The translations under genes and the position numbers were made by a program. This document shows positions 42,201-50,828 of a stretch of 57,048 nt of DNA, one piece after another. Under the pieces are notes generated by a model. The model was not told where the DNA came from. It searched no databases and saw nothing but the letters and a program-made list of their open reading frames with translations. Within the stretch, counting starts at the first letter, position 1; each line of letters begins with the position of its first letter. This DNA is from Gemmatimonadales bacterium (GTDB taxonomy: Bacteria > Gemmatimonadota > Gemmatimonadetes > Longimicrobiales > Gaopeijiaceae), in the NCBI GenBank assembly GCA_007692605.1, contig REBS01000108.1, positions 1 to 57,048 of the forward strand. Direction: 5' to 3'.

Positions 42201-42926
42201 TCAGCCCCCCGGATCCCCCGCGCCGAAGTCCTGCCGGACGACGGGGAAGTCGAGGGACCCGAGGACCTCGATGTACGACGACGTAGCGAGAAACTCCGTC
42301 CCGGTGTCGGTGCGCATCGGCCGATAGCCCCGCATGCGAAGTCGGAGACGGGCCTGGACCTTCCCCCCGAATCCCCGGCTAAGCGCCGGTTCGATCTCCG
42401 GGAGCTCGACCCGGTGAAACTCGATGTACGACCCGTCGGTCGTAAGGTAGACGAGCGGCGCATCGGGCGCGTGGAAGTTGAATGGAAGCAGGGTGAAGCT
42501 GAGCGGGTGTTCGTAGAGATAGGGGGAGAGTGCGGCGAACACGAATCCCTCGGTCGAGCTCCCCGGGCGAACCGGCTGGATGGTCCGCCGGCCCTCGGGC
42601 AGGGGCCCCCAGCCCAGCAGCTGGACGAGGGTGTCGACGGCGACCTCCCTGCGATCCTCGTTGCCGTAGAAGCCACCCCATCGTTCGGCGGCGGGGCCCG
42701 ACCCGCGTCGCTCGTCCAGGAAGAAATGCCCGCTCTGCGAGTAGTCCCCTTCGGCGTCCCCACGGATCGTGAGGTGGATTTGGCCGGGAACGAAGGCGGG
42801 AAACTCGACCGCCGCTTCCTGCAGGTGGTCGTTGCCGGTCGGACTGTGGTCGCCTCCGCATCCGACGACAAGGAGCAGGACCGAGATCCCCACGGCTGCG
42901 AGAACGGAGGGATGCGACACGCTCAT
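42201..42926 (-). CDS. hypothetical lipoprotein
   Basis: The 241-residue lipoprotein starts at the ATG at 42926 (signal SVLLLVVGC, Cys23); in-frame codons upstream would add a charged, non-signal tail. The mature part begins with a Gly/Asp-rich linker and continues with strands typical of a beta-sandwich (GQIHLTIRGDAEGDY, SFTLLPFNFHAPDAPLVYL, GGKVQARLRLRMRGYRPM). No catalytic motif or known family recognised. It lies between the inactive-looking metzincin (88 bp upstream) and the OMP (204 bp downstream). Confidence 0.7.
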   Translation of the reverse strand: MSVSHPSVLAAVGISVLLLVVGCGGDHSPTGNDHLQEAAVEFPAFVPGQIHLTIRGDAEGDYSQSGHFFLDERRGSGPAAERWGGFYGNEDRREVAVDTLVQLLGWGPLPEGRRTIQPVRPGSSTEGFVFAALSPYLYEHPLSFTLLPFNFHAPDAPLVYLTTDGSYIEFHRVELPEIEPALSRGFGGKVQARLRLRMRGYRPMRTDTGTEFLATSSYIEVLGSLDFPVVRQDFGAGDPGG

Positions 42927-43014
42927 GATCGGTCCTTTGGCCAGGGAAGGGGAGATGCAACCCACCGACGAACGGCGGGTTCCCCCGCTTCGGTCTCTCT
43001 CGGGAGAGTCCACA

Positions 43015-43740
43015 TCACGGGCTCCATGCCCGGTAGGCCTCGCGGATCTCCTCGAGCGTCATGCCCGCCCGGACGTCCGGAGAATAGAGAAAGCGCAGGG
43101 CGTCACGCTCCACGGTCGAGAGGGTGGTGGGGATCGGTCGCCCATCCTCGGGGCGCGCCGCCATCACGTAGCGGTCGCCGGGAAAGGCCGGATGTCCCAT
43201 GATGCCCATGGCGTGTCCCATCGCGTGCAGTGCGGCCCGCTCGAGCACGGGAAGGGAGAGTTCGAGCGAGACGAGGATCTCGACCTCGGTGATCCCCTCC
43301 TCCTCGGACGCGGTCACGAAGGTGCGGCTGAACGACCAGGGCCGGGTGGAGTCCCGTTCGCGGTAGACTTCCGGCGGGAGTGCACGAACGATGATCTCTC
43401 CCCCGGTCTGGACCGGAAGGAAGGAGGGGACCCCCGTATCCGCCAGCAGTTCGAGGGCCCGTGTGAAGGCGGCCCGCTCCTGGGCCGGGGTCGAAGGATC
43501 GAACTGGAAGCGGATGGGCCCTTCGGCCTCCCAGCGAAAGCGCAGGCGATCCGAGGGGGCCTGAAGGAGGGTGCCCTCCTCGACGAACCGGAGCACGGGC
43601 TCCGCTTCCTCTGCGGGAGACGCGGTGTCCGGGAGGATGGTCTCGGAGCCCACGAAGAGATTGGATCCCTCGCAACCGCCGAGAGCCATCAGGGCGATGG
43701 TGAGGAAGCACGCGCGGAGGGTCGGTCGGATCGGTGGCAC
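43015..43740 (-). CDS. matrixin-like lipoprotein with substituted catalytic Glu
   Basis: The 241-residue lipoprotein is read from the GTG at 43740, which gives a clean signal ending at Cys23 (ALMALGGC); a longer start at 43812 is possible. Around residue 172 the sequence HAMGHAMGIMGHP matches the HExGHALGxxGH motif of bacterial M10-like (matrixin) proteases except that the catalytic Glu is Ala. VMAARP soon after is at the Met-turn position. The metal site may still form, but peptide-bond hydrolysis is unlikely if the alignment is right. First gene of the minus-strand run of exported proteins that ends with the intact metzincin. Confidence 0.72.
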   Translation of the reverse strand: MPPIRPTLRACFLTIALMALGGCEGSNLFVGSETILPDTASPAEEAEPVLRFVEEGTLLQAPSDRLRFRWEAEGPIRFQFDPSTPAQERAAFTRALELLADTGVPSFLPVQTGGEIIVRALPPEVYRERDSTRPWSFSRTFVTASEEEGITEVEILVSLELSLPVLERAALHAMGHAMGIMGHPAFPGDRYVMAARPEDGRPIPTTLSTVERDALRFLYSPDVRAGMTLEEIREAYRAWSP

Positions 43741-43947
43741 GGAGACCGCGGGGTAGGGGGACCGCCGGACGGATCGGTTCGTCCGGCTCGGTGACGGGGC
43801 GATGCCCCACAATGCACCAATAGGGGGCCGTTCGTCCAGTCTTTTTTCTCTGGAGCGGACCCGCCCGGGGTTGCTTCGACCCTATGCGGGAGCCATTCTC
43901 CTGGCCGAACCATCGTTTTCGGCACCACACCCCAGGAGGTTTCCCGT

Positions 43948-45477
43948 ATGCCCGCACTCCGCCCAATGACCGGTCGGATCCCGTTCGCCCCGTTGCCGAA
44001 GGCCGTGGTCTCGGCGCTGCTCGTATTCCTGGCCGCGGTCCCTTTGGGGCTGGGGGCACAGGATGTCGAGATTCCGATCGATACGGCGATCACCACCGAG
44101 CATTCGGTGACGATCCAGGGATCGTCCGTTCCCTACACGGCGACCGCCGGATTCCAGCCGGTCTGGGATCAGGACGGCGAGGCGATCGCATCGGTGTTCT
44201 ACACCTATTACGAGAGAAGCGATATCGAGGACCGGAGCCGACGGCCCCTCGTGGTCTCCTTCAACGGGGGCCCGGGATCGGCGTCGGTCTGGATGCACAT
44301 CGGGTATACCGGCCCGCGCTTCCTGGCGATCGACGACGAGGGCTTCCCGGTTCAGCCCTACGGGTTCAGCGACAATCCCCATTCGATCCTCGACGTGGCC
44401 GACATCGTCTACGTGGACCCGGTGAACACGGGGTTCTCCCGACCGCTGCCCGGCGTCGACCCCTCGCGGTTCTTCGGGGTCTACGACGACATCAACTACC
44501 TGGCGGGCTGGATCGAGACCTTCGTGACCCGGCAGTCCCGGTGGGACAGCCCCAAGTTCCTGAAGGGCGAGAGCTACGGAACGAATCGGGTGGCCGGACT
44601 CGCCGGACGGCTGCAGGGAAGTCACTGGATGTACCTGAACGGAGTGATCCTCGTGTCGCCGACCGGGATGGGGGTCAGCGCGGGGGGACCCGTCAGCGCC
44701 GGACTCTACCTGCCGCATTATGCCGCGACGGCGTGGTATCACGACGCCCTGGAGCCGTCGCTTCAGAACCGGGACCTGGACGAGTGGCTCCATGAGGTCG
44801 AGACCTTCACCATCGACGAGTTCATCCCGGCGCTGGTCCGAGGGGGCTTCCTGCCCGCGGCCGAGCGGCAGCGGATCGCCGAGCAGGTCGCCCGGTACTC
44901 GGGCACGAGCGTCGAATTCGTCCTTCAGAACAACCTGGCTCCCGGTGTCGGGGCCTGGCGCAAGGAGCTGCTTCGTGACCGCGGTCAGACCGTCGGGCGC
45001 CTCGACGCGCGCTACAAGGGGATCGATCGTTCCGATGCCGGAACCTCGTACGACTACGATCCGGCGCTCACGGCCTGGAACCATTCGTTCACTCCCGCGA
45101 TCAACATGTACCTGCGCGACGAACTCGGGGTGCGGACCGACCTGCGATACTACATCTTCGGACCCACCTCTCCGTGGCCCCGGTCTCCGGACAACACCGG
45201 AGAAAACCTCCGGAGCGCCATGGCGCAGAACCCCTTCCTGAATGTGATGATTCAGGCCGGATACTACGATGGCGGGACCGACTACTTCTCGGCCAAGTAC
45301 ACCATGTGGAACATGGACCCGTCCGGGCGGCTGCAGGATCGGTTCCGCTTCGAGACCTACCGCAGCGGACACATGATGTATCTGCGGCAGGAGGATCTGG
45401 AGAGCTCGAACCAGCACATTCGCGAGTTCATCGAGGCCTCGATTCCGCCCGCGGGGGAACCCGCGATCTACCGCTGA
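43948..45477 (+). CDS. exported S10 family serine carboxypeptidase
   Basis: The 509-residue protein starts at 43948 with a strong AGGAGG upstream and has a signal peptide ending about LGLGAQ. It shows S10 hallmarks: FNGGPGSASVWMHIGYTGP, the active-site GESYGT (Ser209), the later Asp in GYYDGGTDYF and the His in YRSGHMMYL. It removes C-terminal residues from peptides in an acidic or periplasmic setting. Bacterial members are frequent in groups rich in secreted peptidases, consistent with the M14, M16, M17 and TldD genes nearby. The NUDIX gene begins 23 bp after its stop. Confidence 0.94.
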   Translation: MPALRPMTGRIPFAPLPKAVVSALLVFLAAVPLGLGAQDVEIPIDTAITTEHSVTIQGSSVPYTATAGFQPVWDQDGEAIASVFYTYYERSDIEDRSRRPLVVSFNGGPGSASVWMHIGYTGPRFLAIDDEGFPVQPYGFSDNPHSILDVADIVYVDPVNTGFSRPLPGVDPSRFFGVYDDINYLAGWIETFVTRQSRWDSPKFLKGESYGTNRVAGLAGRLQGSHWMYLNGVILVSPTGMGVSAGGPVSAGLYLPHYAATAWYHDALEPSLQNRDLDEWLHEVETFTIDEFIPALVRGGFLPAAERQRIAEQVARYSGTSVEFVLQNNLAPGVGAWRKELLRDRGQTVGRLDARYKGIDRSDAGTSYDYDPALTAWNHSFTPAINMYLRDELGVRTDLRYYIFGPTSPWPRSPDNTGENLRSAMAQNPFLNVMIQAGYYDGGTDYFSAKYTMWNMDPSGRLQDRFRFETYRSGHMMYLRQEDLESSNQHIREFIEASIPPAGEPAIYR

Positions 45478-45500
45478 ACCGGGATCCTGCGACGGAGCGT

Positions 45501-45902
45501 GTGGTTCCGGTCGTCGCTGCGGTGGTCCGCAGCGGCGACCGGTTTCTCCTCGCCTTGCGTCCCGAAGCCAAGAGGCACGGGGGACTCTGGGAGTTTCCCG
45601 GGGGAAAGGTGGCCTCCGGAGAGACCGAACCCGAGGCGCTGGCACGCGAACTGCAAGAAGAGTTGGGCCTGTCCGAGGTCCGGACCGGAAGACACCTGTG
45701 TTCCGTTCGGGATCCCGGGTCCGTGTTCGAGATCCGGTTCTGGGAAGTCGAGGTCCAGGGGGAAGTGGTGGCGCTCGAGCACGAAGCTCTCCGGTTCTGC
45801 CGACTCGACGAGGCGCTCGAGATGCCGCTTGCGCCCGCAGATCGACAGTTCCTCGAGTCGGAGGCGTCCGAAGCTCTGACCGAGGAGACCGGGTCGGCCT
45901 GA
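45501..45902 (+). CDS. NUDIX hydrolase, MutT-like
   Basis: The 133-residue protein has a complete Nudix box: GGKVASGETEPEALAREL followed by QEELGL, that is Gx5Ex7REUxEExGU. It begins VVPVVAAVVRSGDRFLLALRP, as in 8-oxo-dGTP diphosphatases that sanitise the nucleotide pool, and WEFPGGK is typical. The GTG at 45501 is the first plausible start, with GGAG only three bases away, which is closer than usual. A CTG upstream cannot be excluded. Function as MutT is likely but substrate class is not certain. Cotranscribed with the S10 gene. Confidence 0.88.
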   Translation: MVPVVAAVVRSGDRFLLALRPEAKRHGGLWEFPGGKVASGETEPEALARELQEELGLSEVRTGRHLCSVRDPGSVFEIRFWEVEVQGEVVALEHEALRFCRLDEALEMPLAPADRQFLESEASEALTEETGSA

Positions 45903-45909
45903 TCGGCCC

Positions 45910-45939
45910 TTGTGAATCGGGACTTCGACTCCGTATTCT
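45910..45939 (+). promoter_or_regulatory. possible promoter for the GAF/pseudo-kinase gene
   Basis: TTGTGA (45910-45915) and TATTCT (45934-45939), spaced by 18 bases, resemble a sigma-70 promoter in the 136-bp gap before the start at 46039. This would make the sensor protein independent of the S10-NUDIX transcript. Confidence 0.35.
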
Positions 45940-46038
45940 TGTGGGCTCGACGGACTTTGCCGCAATCGACCGCTCTCTCATCCTCGGGATCATGAAGCCG
46001 AACGCAACCCCATGCCCAGCCCAGAGGAGCGTCTCGGC

Positions 46039-48012
46039 ATGACTCCCAGCCGATACCGCCTCGAGGGAAAGGGCCCCTCGGCACCGGTGGTCGTGGAGCG
46101 GGCCGGAGGCGGACTCAGCCGCCCCTCGCCCGACTCGAACGCCCGTGCCCTGATGCGCCGGCTCACACGGGATGCGACCCGGATCCTTCGCTGCGACCGA
46201 GCCGGCATCTGGACCTTCGATCCGGACGGGTCTTCTCCCCTCTGCATCGTCCGATATCTCTCGGGTTCGGGCCGGCACGAGGTCGGATTGGTGTACCCGG
46301 ACTCCATGGGACGCCATACGCTCGAGCTTCTGGAGAGAATCGCTTTTCTCTCGATGGAGGATGTCGCGAAGGCCCCGCCCCCCGCCCCCCCCCTGCGCCG
46401 ATATCTCGAAGACGAGGGCGTGCGATCGATCCTTGCGGTTCCGATTCGTCGAGAGCACGGGGTCCGGGGCTTCTTCGCCTTCGAGAGCACGACCGAGCCC
46501 AGGCAGTGGGACCCCGGTGACCGGGATCATGCGGTGTCCCTGGCCCTACAGGTCGAGCAGCTCTGGATATCGATGCCGCCTGCCCAGCAGGAGACGCCGG
46601 GTGCCCCGGGGGCGGGAGCCGAACTAGCGGCTCCGGGACGAGATGGGGGCTTCGGCGACCCCGTGTCTCGATCCCCGATCACCGAGGCGCCCGGAGGATC
46701 GACGCTTCGGACGCTGCCGAACCGAAACCTGGAGGTCCGGTTGCGTCGCCTCCGGTCGATGGAGGCCGTCGGGATCCTGGGTCTCGACCTCGCGGGGGAT
46801 CTTCGCCACCTCCTCGAGGTCCAGGATGGCTACCTGTCCCTGCTCGAGGACCTCCTTCGTGAGTCCGGAGTCGAGCCGGGTCTGTTGCGTGACGCCCGAC
46901 GGGCGAGCGATGAGGCGCGAGAACGCGTCGAGCACTTCCTGCGCTGGGGCCACGAAGGAAGCTCGGCGCATCGCGCACTGGAACTCAATGGCCTTCTCGG
47001 CTCCCTGGCGGTGCGACTGGGCAAGCTGACCGGTGACCGTGTCCCTCTCCTGATCGGACCGTCTCCGGAGCCCCTTGTCATTCGCGGACACGGGTGGATG
47101 CTCGAGCGAGCGATCGAACAGCTGGTGCGCAATGCCAGGGAGGCGTCGGCAGAGGGAGATCGAGTTCGCGTGCGCCTGCTCCGGGCCGAGGGGGCTCAGC
47201 CCCTGCCCATCGCCCGGGTCGTCGTGGAGGACCGGGGTCAGGGGATCCGGGGAGGGGACCTTCCGTGGATCTTCGAGCCGTGGTTCACCACGCGACGGTC
47301 CGCGGGAGGCGAGGGTCTCGGCCTTCCCCTCGTTCAGGCGGTGATCGAGGGGCACGGGGGGTGGGTCGATGTGCTCTCGACACCCGGCGAGGGGACCCGG
47401 TTCACGGTCCATCTGCCGCTTGCGGAACCGTTGGATTCGATCGAGGAGCTGCCGGCCCCCCCCGGTGTCCGTCGCGGGGAAGACGAAGGTCGGCCCCGAG
47501 CGCTCGTGGTCGAGGACGATCCATTCCTCGCCCGCCTCCTCGAACGGGTTCTGGACCGCGGAGGGTTCGATGTGCAGCGTGCCGAGGGCTTCTCGGGCGC
47601 GCAGCGGATCCTGCACCGGGTCGGCCGGACGCTCTCGTTGCTCGTGGTCGAGCGTCGGCTTCTTGCCGGTGAACGGGGGATGGAGCTCGTCCGCAGGGCG
47701 CGGGCGCTTTCTCCGGACCTGCCGGCGGTTCTGGTCGATCGACGGTCCCGACCGGGGGTGGGTCGCGGAGACTTCTCGGATGCGAGCCGCGAGCAGGCCC
47801 ATGCCGCGATCCGGTCGGACGAAGGGATTCCCGACGAGTTGCCCATCCTGACTCCGCCGTTCGAACCCGGGGATCTGCTGGCGGTGGCGCGAAGGCTCGC
47901 CCGTACCGGTCGACCCGATGCGGGAGACGACGACGGGTCCGCCCCCTCTGCGTCCGGACTCGATACCGATGAGCTCGGAGTGGACGCAGAGGGAGCGGAC
48001 CCGGTTCACTGA
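46039..48012 (+). CDS. GAF domain / degenerate hybrid histidine kinase with altered receiver
   Basis: The 657-residue protein is placed at the ATG at 46039 because AGGAG precedes it; an ATG at 46012 adds nine residues. Order: a GAF domain (about 35-175: ILRCDRAGIWTF to FAFESTTEP), a linker, a HisKA-like helix, an HATPase domain and a C-terminal receiver. The phospho-acceptor region AVGILGLDLAGDLRHLL has Gly253 where AHDFNN-type kinases have His. HATPase motifs remain (LVRNAREAS, DRGQGI, GEGLGLPLV). In the receiver, the acceptor Asp is Glu538 (LLVVERRLL) and the conserved Lys is Pro606 (LTPPFEP). It may therefore work by ligand binding or as a scaffold rather than by phosphorelay. Its 3' end faces the UspA gene. 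Confidence 0.82.
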   Translation: MTPSRYRLEGKGPSAPVVVERAGGGLSRPSPDSNARALMRRLTRDATRILRCDRAGIWTFDPDGSSPLCIVRYLSGSGRHEVGLVYPDSMGRHTLELLERIAFLSMEDVAKAPPPAPPLRRYLEDEGVRSILAVPIRREHGVRGFFAFESTTEPRQWDPGDRDHAVSLALQVEQLWISMPPAQQETPGAPGAGAELAAPGRDGGFGDPVSRSPITEAPGGSTLRTLPNRNLEVRLRRLRSMEAVGILGLDLAGDLRHLLEVQDGYLSLLEDLLRESGVEPGLLRDARRASDEARERVEHFLRWGHEGSSAHRALELNGLLGSLAVRLGKLTGDRVPLLIGPSPEPLVIRGHGWMLERAIEQLVRNAREASAEGDRVRVRLLRAEGAQPLPIARVVVEDRGQGIRGGDLPWIFEPWFTTRRSAGGEGLGLPLVQAVIEGHGGWVDVLSTPGEGTRFTVHLPLAEPLDSIEELPAPPGVRRGEDEGRPRALVVEDDPFLARLLERVLDRGGFDVQRAEGFSGAQRILHRVGRTLSLLVVERRLLAGERGMELVRRARALSPDLPAVLVDRRSRPGVGRGDFSDASREQAHAAIRSDEGIPDELPILTPPFEPGDLLAVARRLARTGRPDAGDDDGSAPSASGLDTDELGVDAEGADPVH

Positions 48013-48037
48013 CGGAGGGTCGTGGCCCGCCGAATCG

Positions 48038-48895
48038 TCAGACGCTCGATCGGGCCGACGGGATCAGCAGGACCCGAGCAACGGCACGGCGCACGACCTG
48101 CCGGCTTTCGCTCCCCAGGACGATCTCGGGGAGGAATCCCCGGCCGTGCGTTCCCATGATGACGATGTGATCCGGGTTGGTCGCGCCCGAGAGCAGAATC
48201 TCCTCGGCCGGATCCCCACCCCTGATCTTCACCTCCACCTCGGTGGCTCCCCTGCGCTTGAGTCGCTCGGCTCTGGCTTCGAGAAGGATCCTGGCCTCGC
48301 TGCGGGCCACGTCGTCGCCCACCGGGTGCACGTGAAGGAGGGTGACCTCCTTCACACCCGCGTCGACCATCCCCTCGACCCAGTGAAAGGCCCGCTCCGC
48401 CAGGTCTGAAAAGTCGGTCGGGTGAAGGATGCGGTTCGGAAGCCCGGACCCCCGAACCTCGAGGGCCGATTCCGGGTCGGGGCGGGAGGGCTCGATCCGC
48501 TGCAGGAGGACCGGGGTCTTGGTGCGCCGGACGACCTCCCAGGCCACGCTTCCAACGAAGGCCTCCTGGACCCGGTTGCGGCTCCGGGAGCCTATGAGGA
48601 TGGCATCGACGCCCCGTTCCTCGGCGAGTTCACAGAGCTTCACCGCGGGGGCGCCCGTCGTCACGGTAACCTGTACCTCGAACCCCTTGCCCTCGAGGGT
48701 CCGTTGAAGGTTGCCGAGGCGTTCGCGGATGCCGTCGAGTGCGGAAATCGAGGCCGAGACCGGATAGGCCACGGGTCGGGCGACATGGACGAGGTGAAGC
48801 TCCCCCGTCCCGAAATCCTTCAACTCGGGAAGAATCGAAACCAGTGCCTCACTGGCCGGGGTGAGGTCCATTGCCACGAGTACTCGATCGAACAT
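48038..48895 (-). CDS. tandem universal stress protein (two UspA domains)
   Basis: The 285-residue protein starts at the ATG at 48895, preceded by CAGGAGGAG. It has two UspA domains: about 1-135 (VLVAMDLTPASEAL to RTKTPVLLQRI) and about 155-285 (ILHPTDFSDLAERAF to ARVLLIP). The second has the ATP-binding GTHGRG...LGSES pattern. The first reads IGSRSRNRVQEAFVGSVA, a partly conserved form. Tandem Usp proteins are stress-induced and often bind ATP. It is convergent with the sensor-like gene. Confidence 0.92.
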   Translation of the reverse strand: MFDRVLVAMDLTPASEALVSILPELKDFGTGELHLVHVARPVAYPVSASISALDGIRERLGNLQRTLEGKGFEVQVTVTTGAPAVKLCELAEERGVDAILIGSRSRNRVQEAFVGSVAWEVVRRTKTPVLLQRIEPSRPDPESALEVRGSGLPNRILHPTDFSDLAERAFHWVEGMVDAGVKEVTLLHVHPVGDDVARSEARILLEARAERLKRRGATEVEVKIRGGDPAEEILLSGATNPDHIVIMGTHGRGFLPEIVLGSESRQVVRRAVARVLLIPSARSSV

Positions 48896-48898
48896 CAA

Positions 48899-49130
48899 AC
48901 TCCTCCTGAAGCGGTGATGGGTGCCACGTGTCTGGCTTGAAGGGTATCATCGAAGGAAGGAGTGTGCCAGACGGGGCCGGTGTGGAGGTCGCGCCATCGA
49001 CCCGGGAAAAGCGGGTGGGACCAGCACTCCTGCGGGGGAGGGGGGACCGCGTCGGATCGGGTGCCATCCGGTCGCCCCCTTCTCGATAGGACAAGCTGGC
49101 CGATATTGGGACGCAATCGCCTGCAGGGCC
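48899..49130. other. 232-bp intergenic region
   Basis: No gene is visible. GTCTGGC and GCCAGAC, about 30 bases apart, form a long-loop inverted repeat near the UspA promoter side. An ABC-transporter ATPase might be expected after the permease gene, and none is encoded here. Confidence 0.6.
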
Positions 49131-50828
49131 TCAGATGCGCTGCCGGGCGATGATTCGGCTCAGGAGAATCACCGGAATCACGCCCACCGCAACGATGAGG
49201 AGGGCCGGAAGGGCGGAGCGGGCGACCTGCTCGTCCGAGGCGAGTTGGAAGGCGCGGGTGGCCAGGGTGTCGAAGTCGAAGGGCCGCAGGATGAGGGTCA
49301 GGGGAAGCTCCTTCAGCACGTCGACGAAGACGAGGAGGCCGGCCGAGACGAGGGTTCCCTTCAGGAGCGGCAGGTCCACGCGAAAGAGGGTCTTCATCGG
49401 CGGCGCTCCCAGTGAGCGTGAGGTCTCGTCGAGGTTTCCGCAGACCCGGGTGAACCCCGAGTCGACCGGGTTGAGCGCGACGGCCAGGAATCGCACGACA
49501 TACGCAAAGACCAGGGCGGCCACGGTGCCCGTCAGGAGCAGCCCGACCGGAGAGCCCGTCAGCCCGGAGAGAAGGGGTGCGAGGCGTCGATCGATCCAGA
49601 GGAAGGGCACCATAACTCCGACCGCGATGACGGCTCCCGGGATGCTGTAGCCGAGCGACGAGGCGCGCGAGGCGAGAGAGAGGAGAGGGGTCGGAGTCAG
49701 CCGGACCGAGTACGCGATCAGGATCGCCACGAGCACGGCGAGCAGCGCGGCACCACTGGCGAGCCCGAAGGAGTTGAGGGCGAGGGTCAGGAAGCGACGG
49801 TCGAGCGCTTCGGGCGCGACCTGCCAGGCCCAGGCGAGAAGCTGCAGGATCGGCAGGATGAAGCCGAGGGTGACCGGGACCATGCAGACGCCGAACGCCC
49901 CCGCGGCCTTCCACCCCGAAAGCTCGTAGGGCACGACCGGCCGAAAGGTGCGCGAGCCCCCGTCGAACCGTGCGCGACCTCGCTGTGCCCGCTCCGCCAG
50001 GATCAGGATGAATACGAGGACGAGCAGGCAGGCGGACAGGCGAATCGCAGCCGGCCCGTCACCGAGCGAGAACCAGGCGCGGAAGATTCCGGTCGTGAAG
50101 GTCGACACCCCGAAGTACTTGACTGCCCCGTACTCGTTGAGCACCTCCATCAGGACGAGGGTGACCCCGGCGACCACCGCCGGCCGGGCCATGGGAAGGG
50201 CGACCTTGAGGAAGGTCTGCCACGGTGACTTTCCCAGGATCCTGGAGCTCTCGAGGATCCCCCCCGACTGCTTGTGGAAGGAGGTCCGCGTGATGAGATA
50301 CACATACGGATATAGCACGAGCGCCATCATCACGCCCGCACCACCGACCGACATGAGCCCGGTCCGGAGACGAACCGTCTGCTCCTGGGCGAACACGAGC
50401 TGCAGGAGCTGCTGGACCGGACCCGTGTGCGAGAGGATTTCGGCGTAGGTAAAGGCGATGATGTAGGTCGGGATCGCCAGCGGGAGAATCAGTGCCCACG
50501 CGAAGATCCGCTGACCGGGGAACCGGCAGGTGGTGACCAGCCAGGCGGTTGAAATGCCCAGAAGAAGGGTCAGCCCCCCGACCCAGAAGACCAGGATGAC
50601 CGAGTTCCAGATGTACAACCCGAGGACGGTCGAAGCCAGGTGGTCCCAGGTCTCGCTTCCCCCCTGCAGCACCCCGATCAGGATCGAGGCCAGGGGGAGC
50701 AGAACGAGCGCCACGACCACCAGGGTCGCGACCGTCCATGGGGTCAGGGTGACGCGGAAGCGGGGGCGAAGCTGCTCACGCGCCCGGTGGGCGAAGCTGC
50801 GGAGTCTGCCGAGGAGAGTCAGCGCCAT
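49131..50828 (-). CDS. iron(III) ABC transporter, fused permease (FbpB type)
   Basis: The 565-residue membrane protein contains two fused binding-protein-dependent permease modules, about 12 transmembrane segments in all. Each has an EAA loop: ESSRILGKSPWQTFLKVALP in the first half and ETSRSLGAPPMKTLFRV in the second. This is the FbpB/SfuB layout for ferric-iron importers. It overlaps the upstream binding-protein gene by 10 bp. No ATPase follows within the window, so an ATPase encoded elsewhere would be needed. Confidence 0.9.
   Translation of the reverse strand: MALTLLGRLRSFAHRAREQLRPRFRVTLTPWTVATLVVVALVLLPLASILIGVLQGGSETWDHLASTVLGLYIWNSVILVFWVGGLTLLLGISTAWLVTTCRFPGQRIFAWALILPLAIPTYIIAFTYAEILSHTGPVQQLLQLVFAQEQTVRLRTGLMSVGGAGVMMALVLYPYVYLITRTSFHKQSGGILESSRILGKSPWQTFLKVALPMARPAVVAGVTLVLMEVLNEYGAVKYFGVSTFTTGIFRAWFSLGDGPAAIRLSACLLVLVFILILAERAQRGRARFDGGSRTFRPVVPYELSGWKAAGAFGVCMVPVTLGFILPILQLLAWAWQVAPEALDRRFLTLALNSFGLASGAALLAVLVAILIAYSVRLTPTPLLSLASRASSLGYSIPGAVIAVGVMVPFLWIDRRLAPLLSGLTGSPVGLLLTGTVAALVFAYVVRFLAVALNPVDSGFTRVCGNLDETSRSLGAPPMKTLFRVDLPLLKGTLVSAGLLVFVDVLKELPLTLILRPFDFDTLATRAFQLASDEQVARSALPALLIVAVGVIPVILLSRIIARQRI

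Noticed and set aside
43882-46530. 882-codon open frame antisense to the S10, NUDIX and sensor genes
   Set aside because: It spans three unrelated real genes on the other strand, so it cannot be a genuine coding region.
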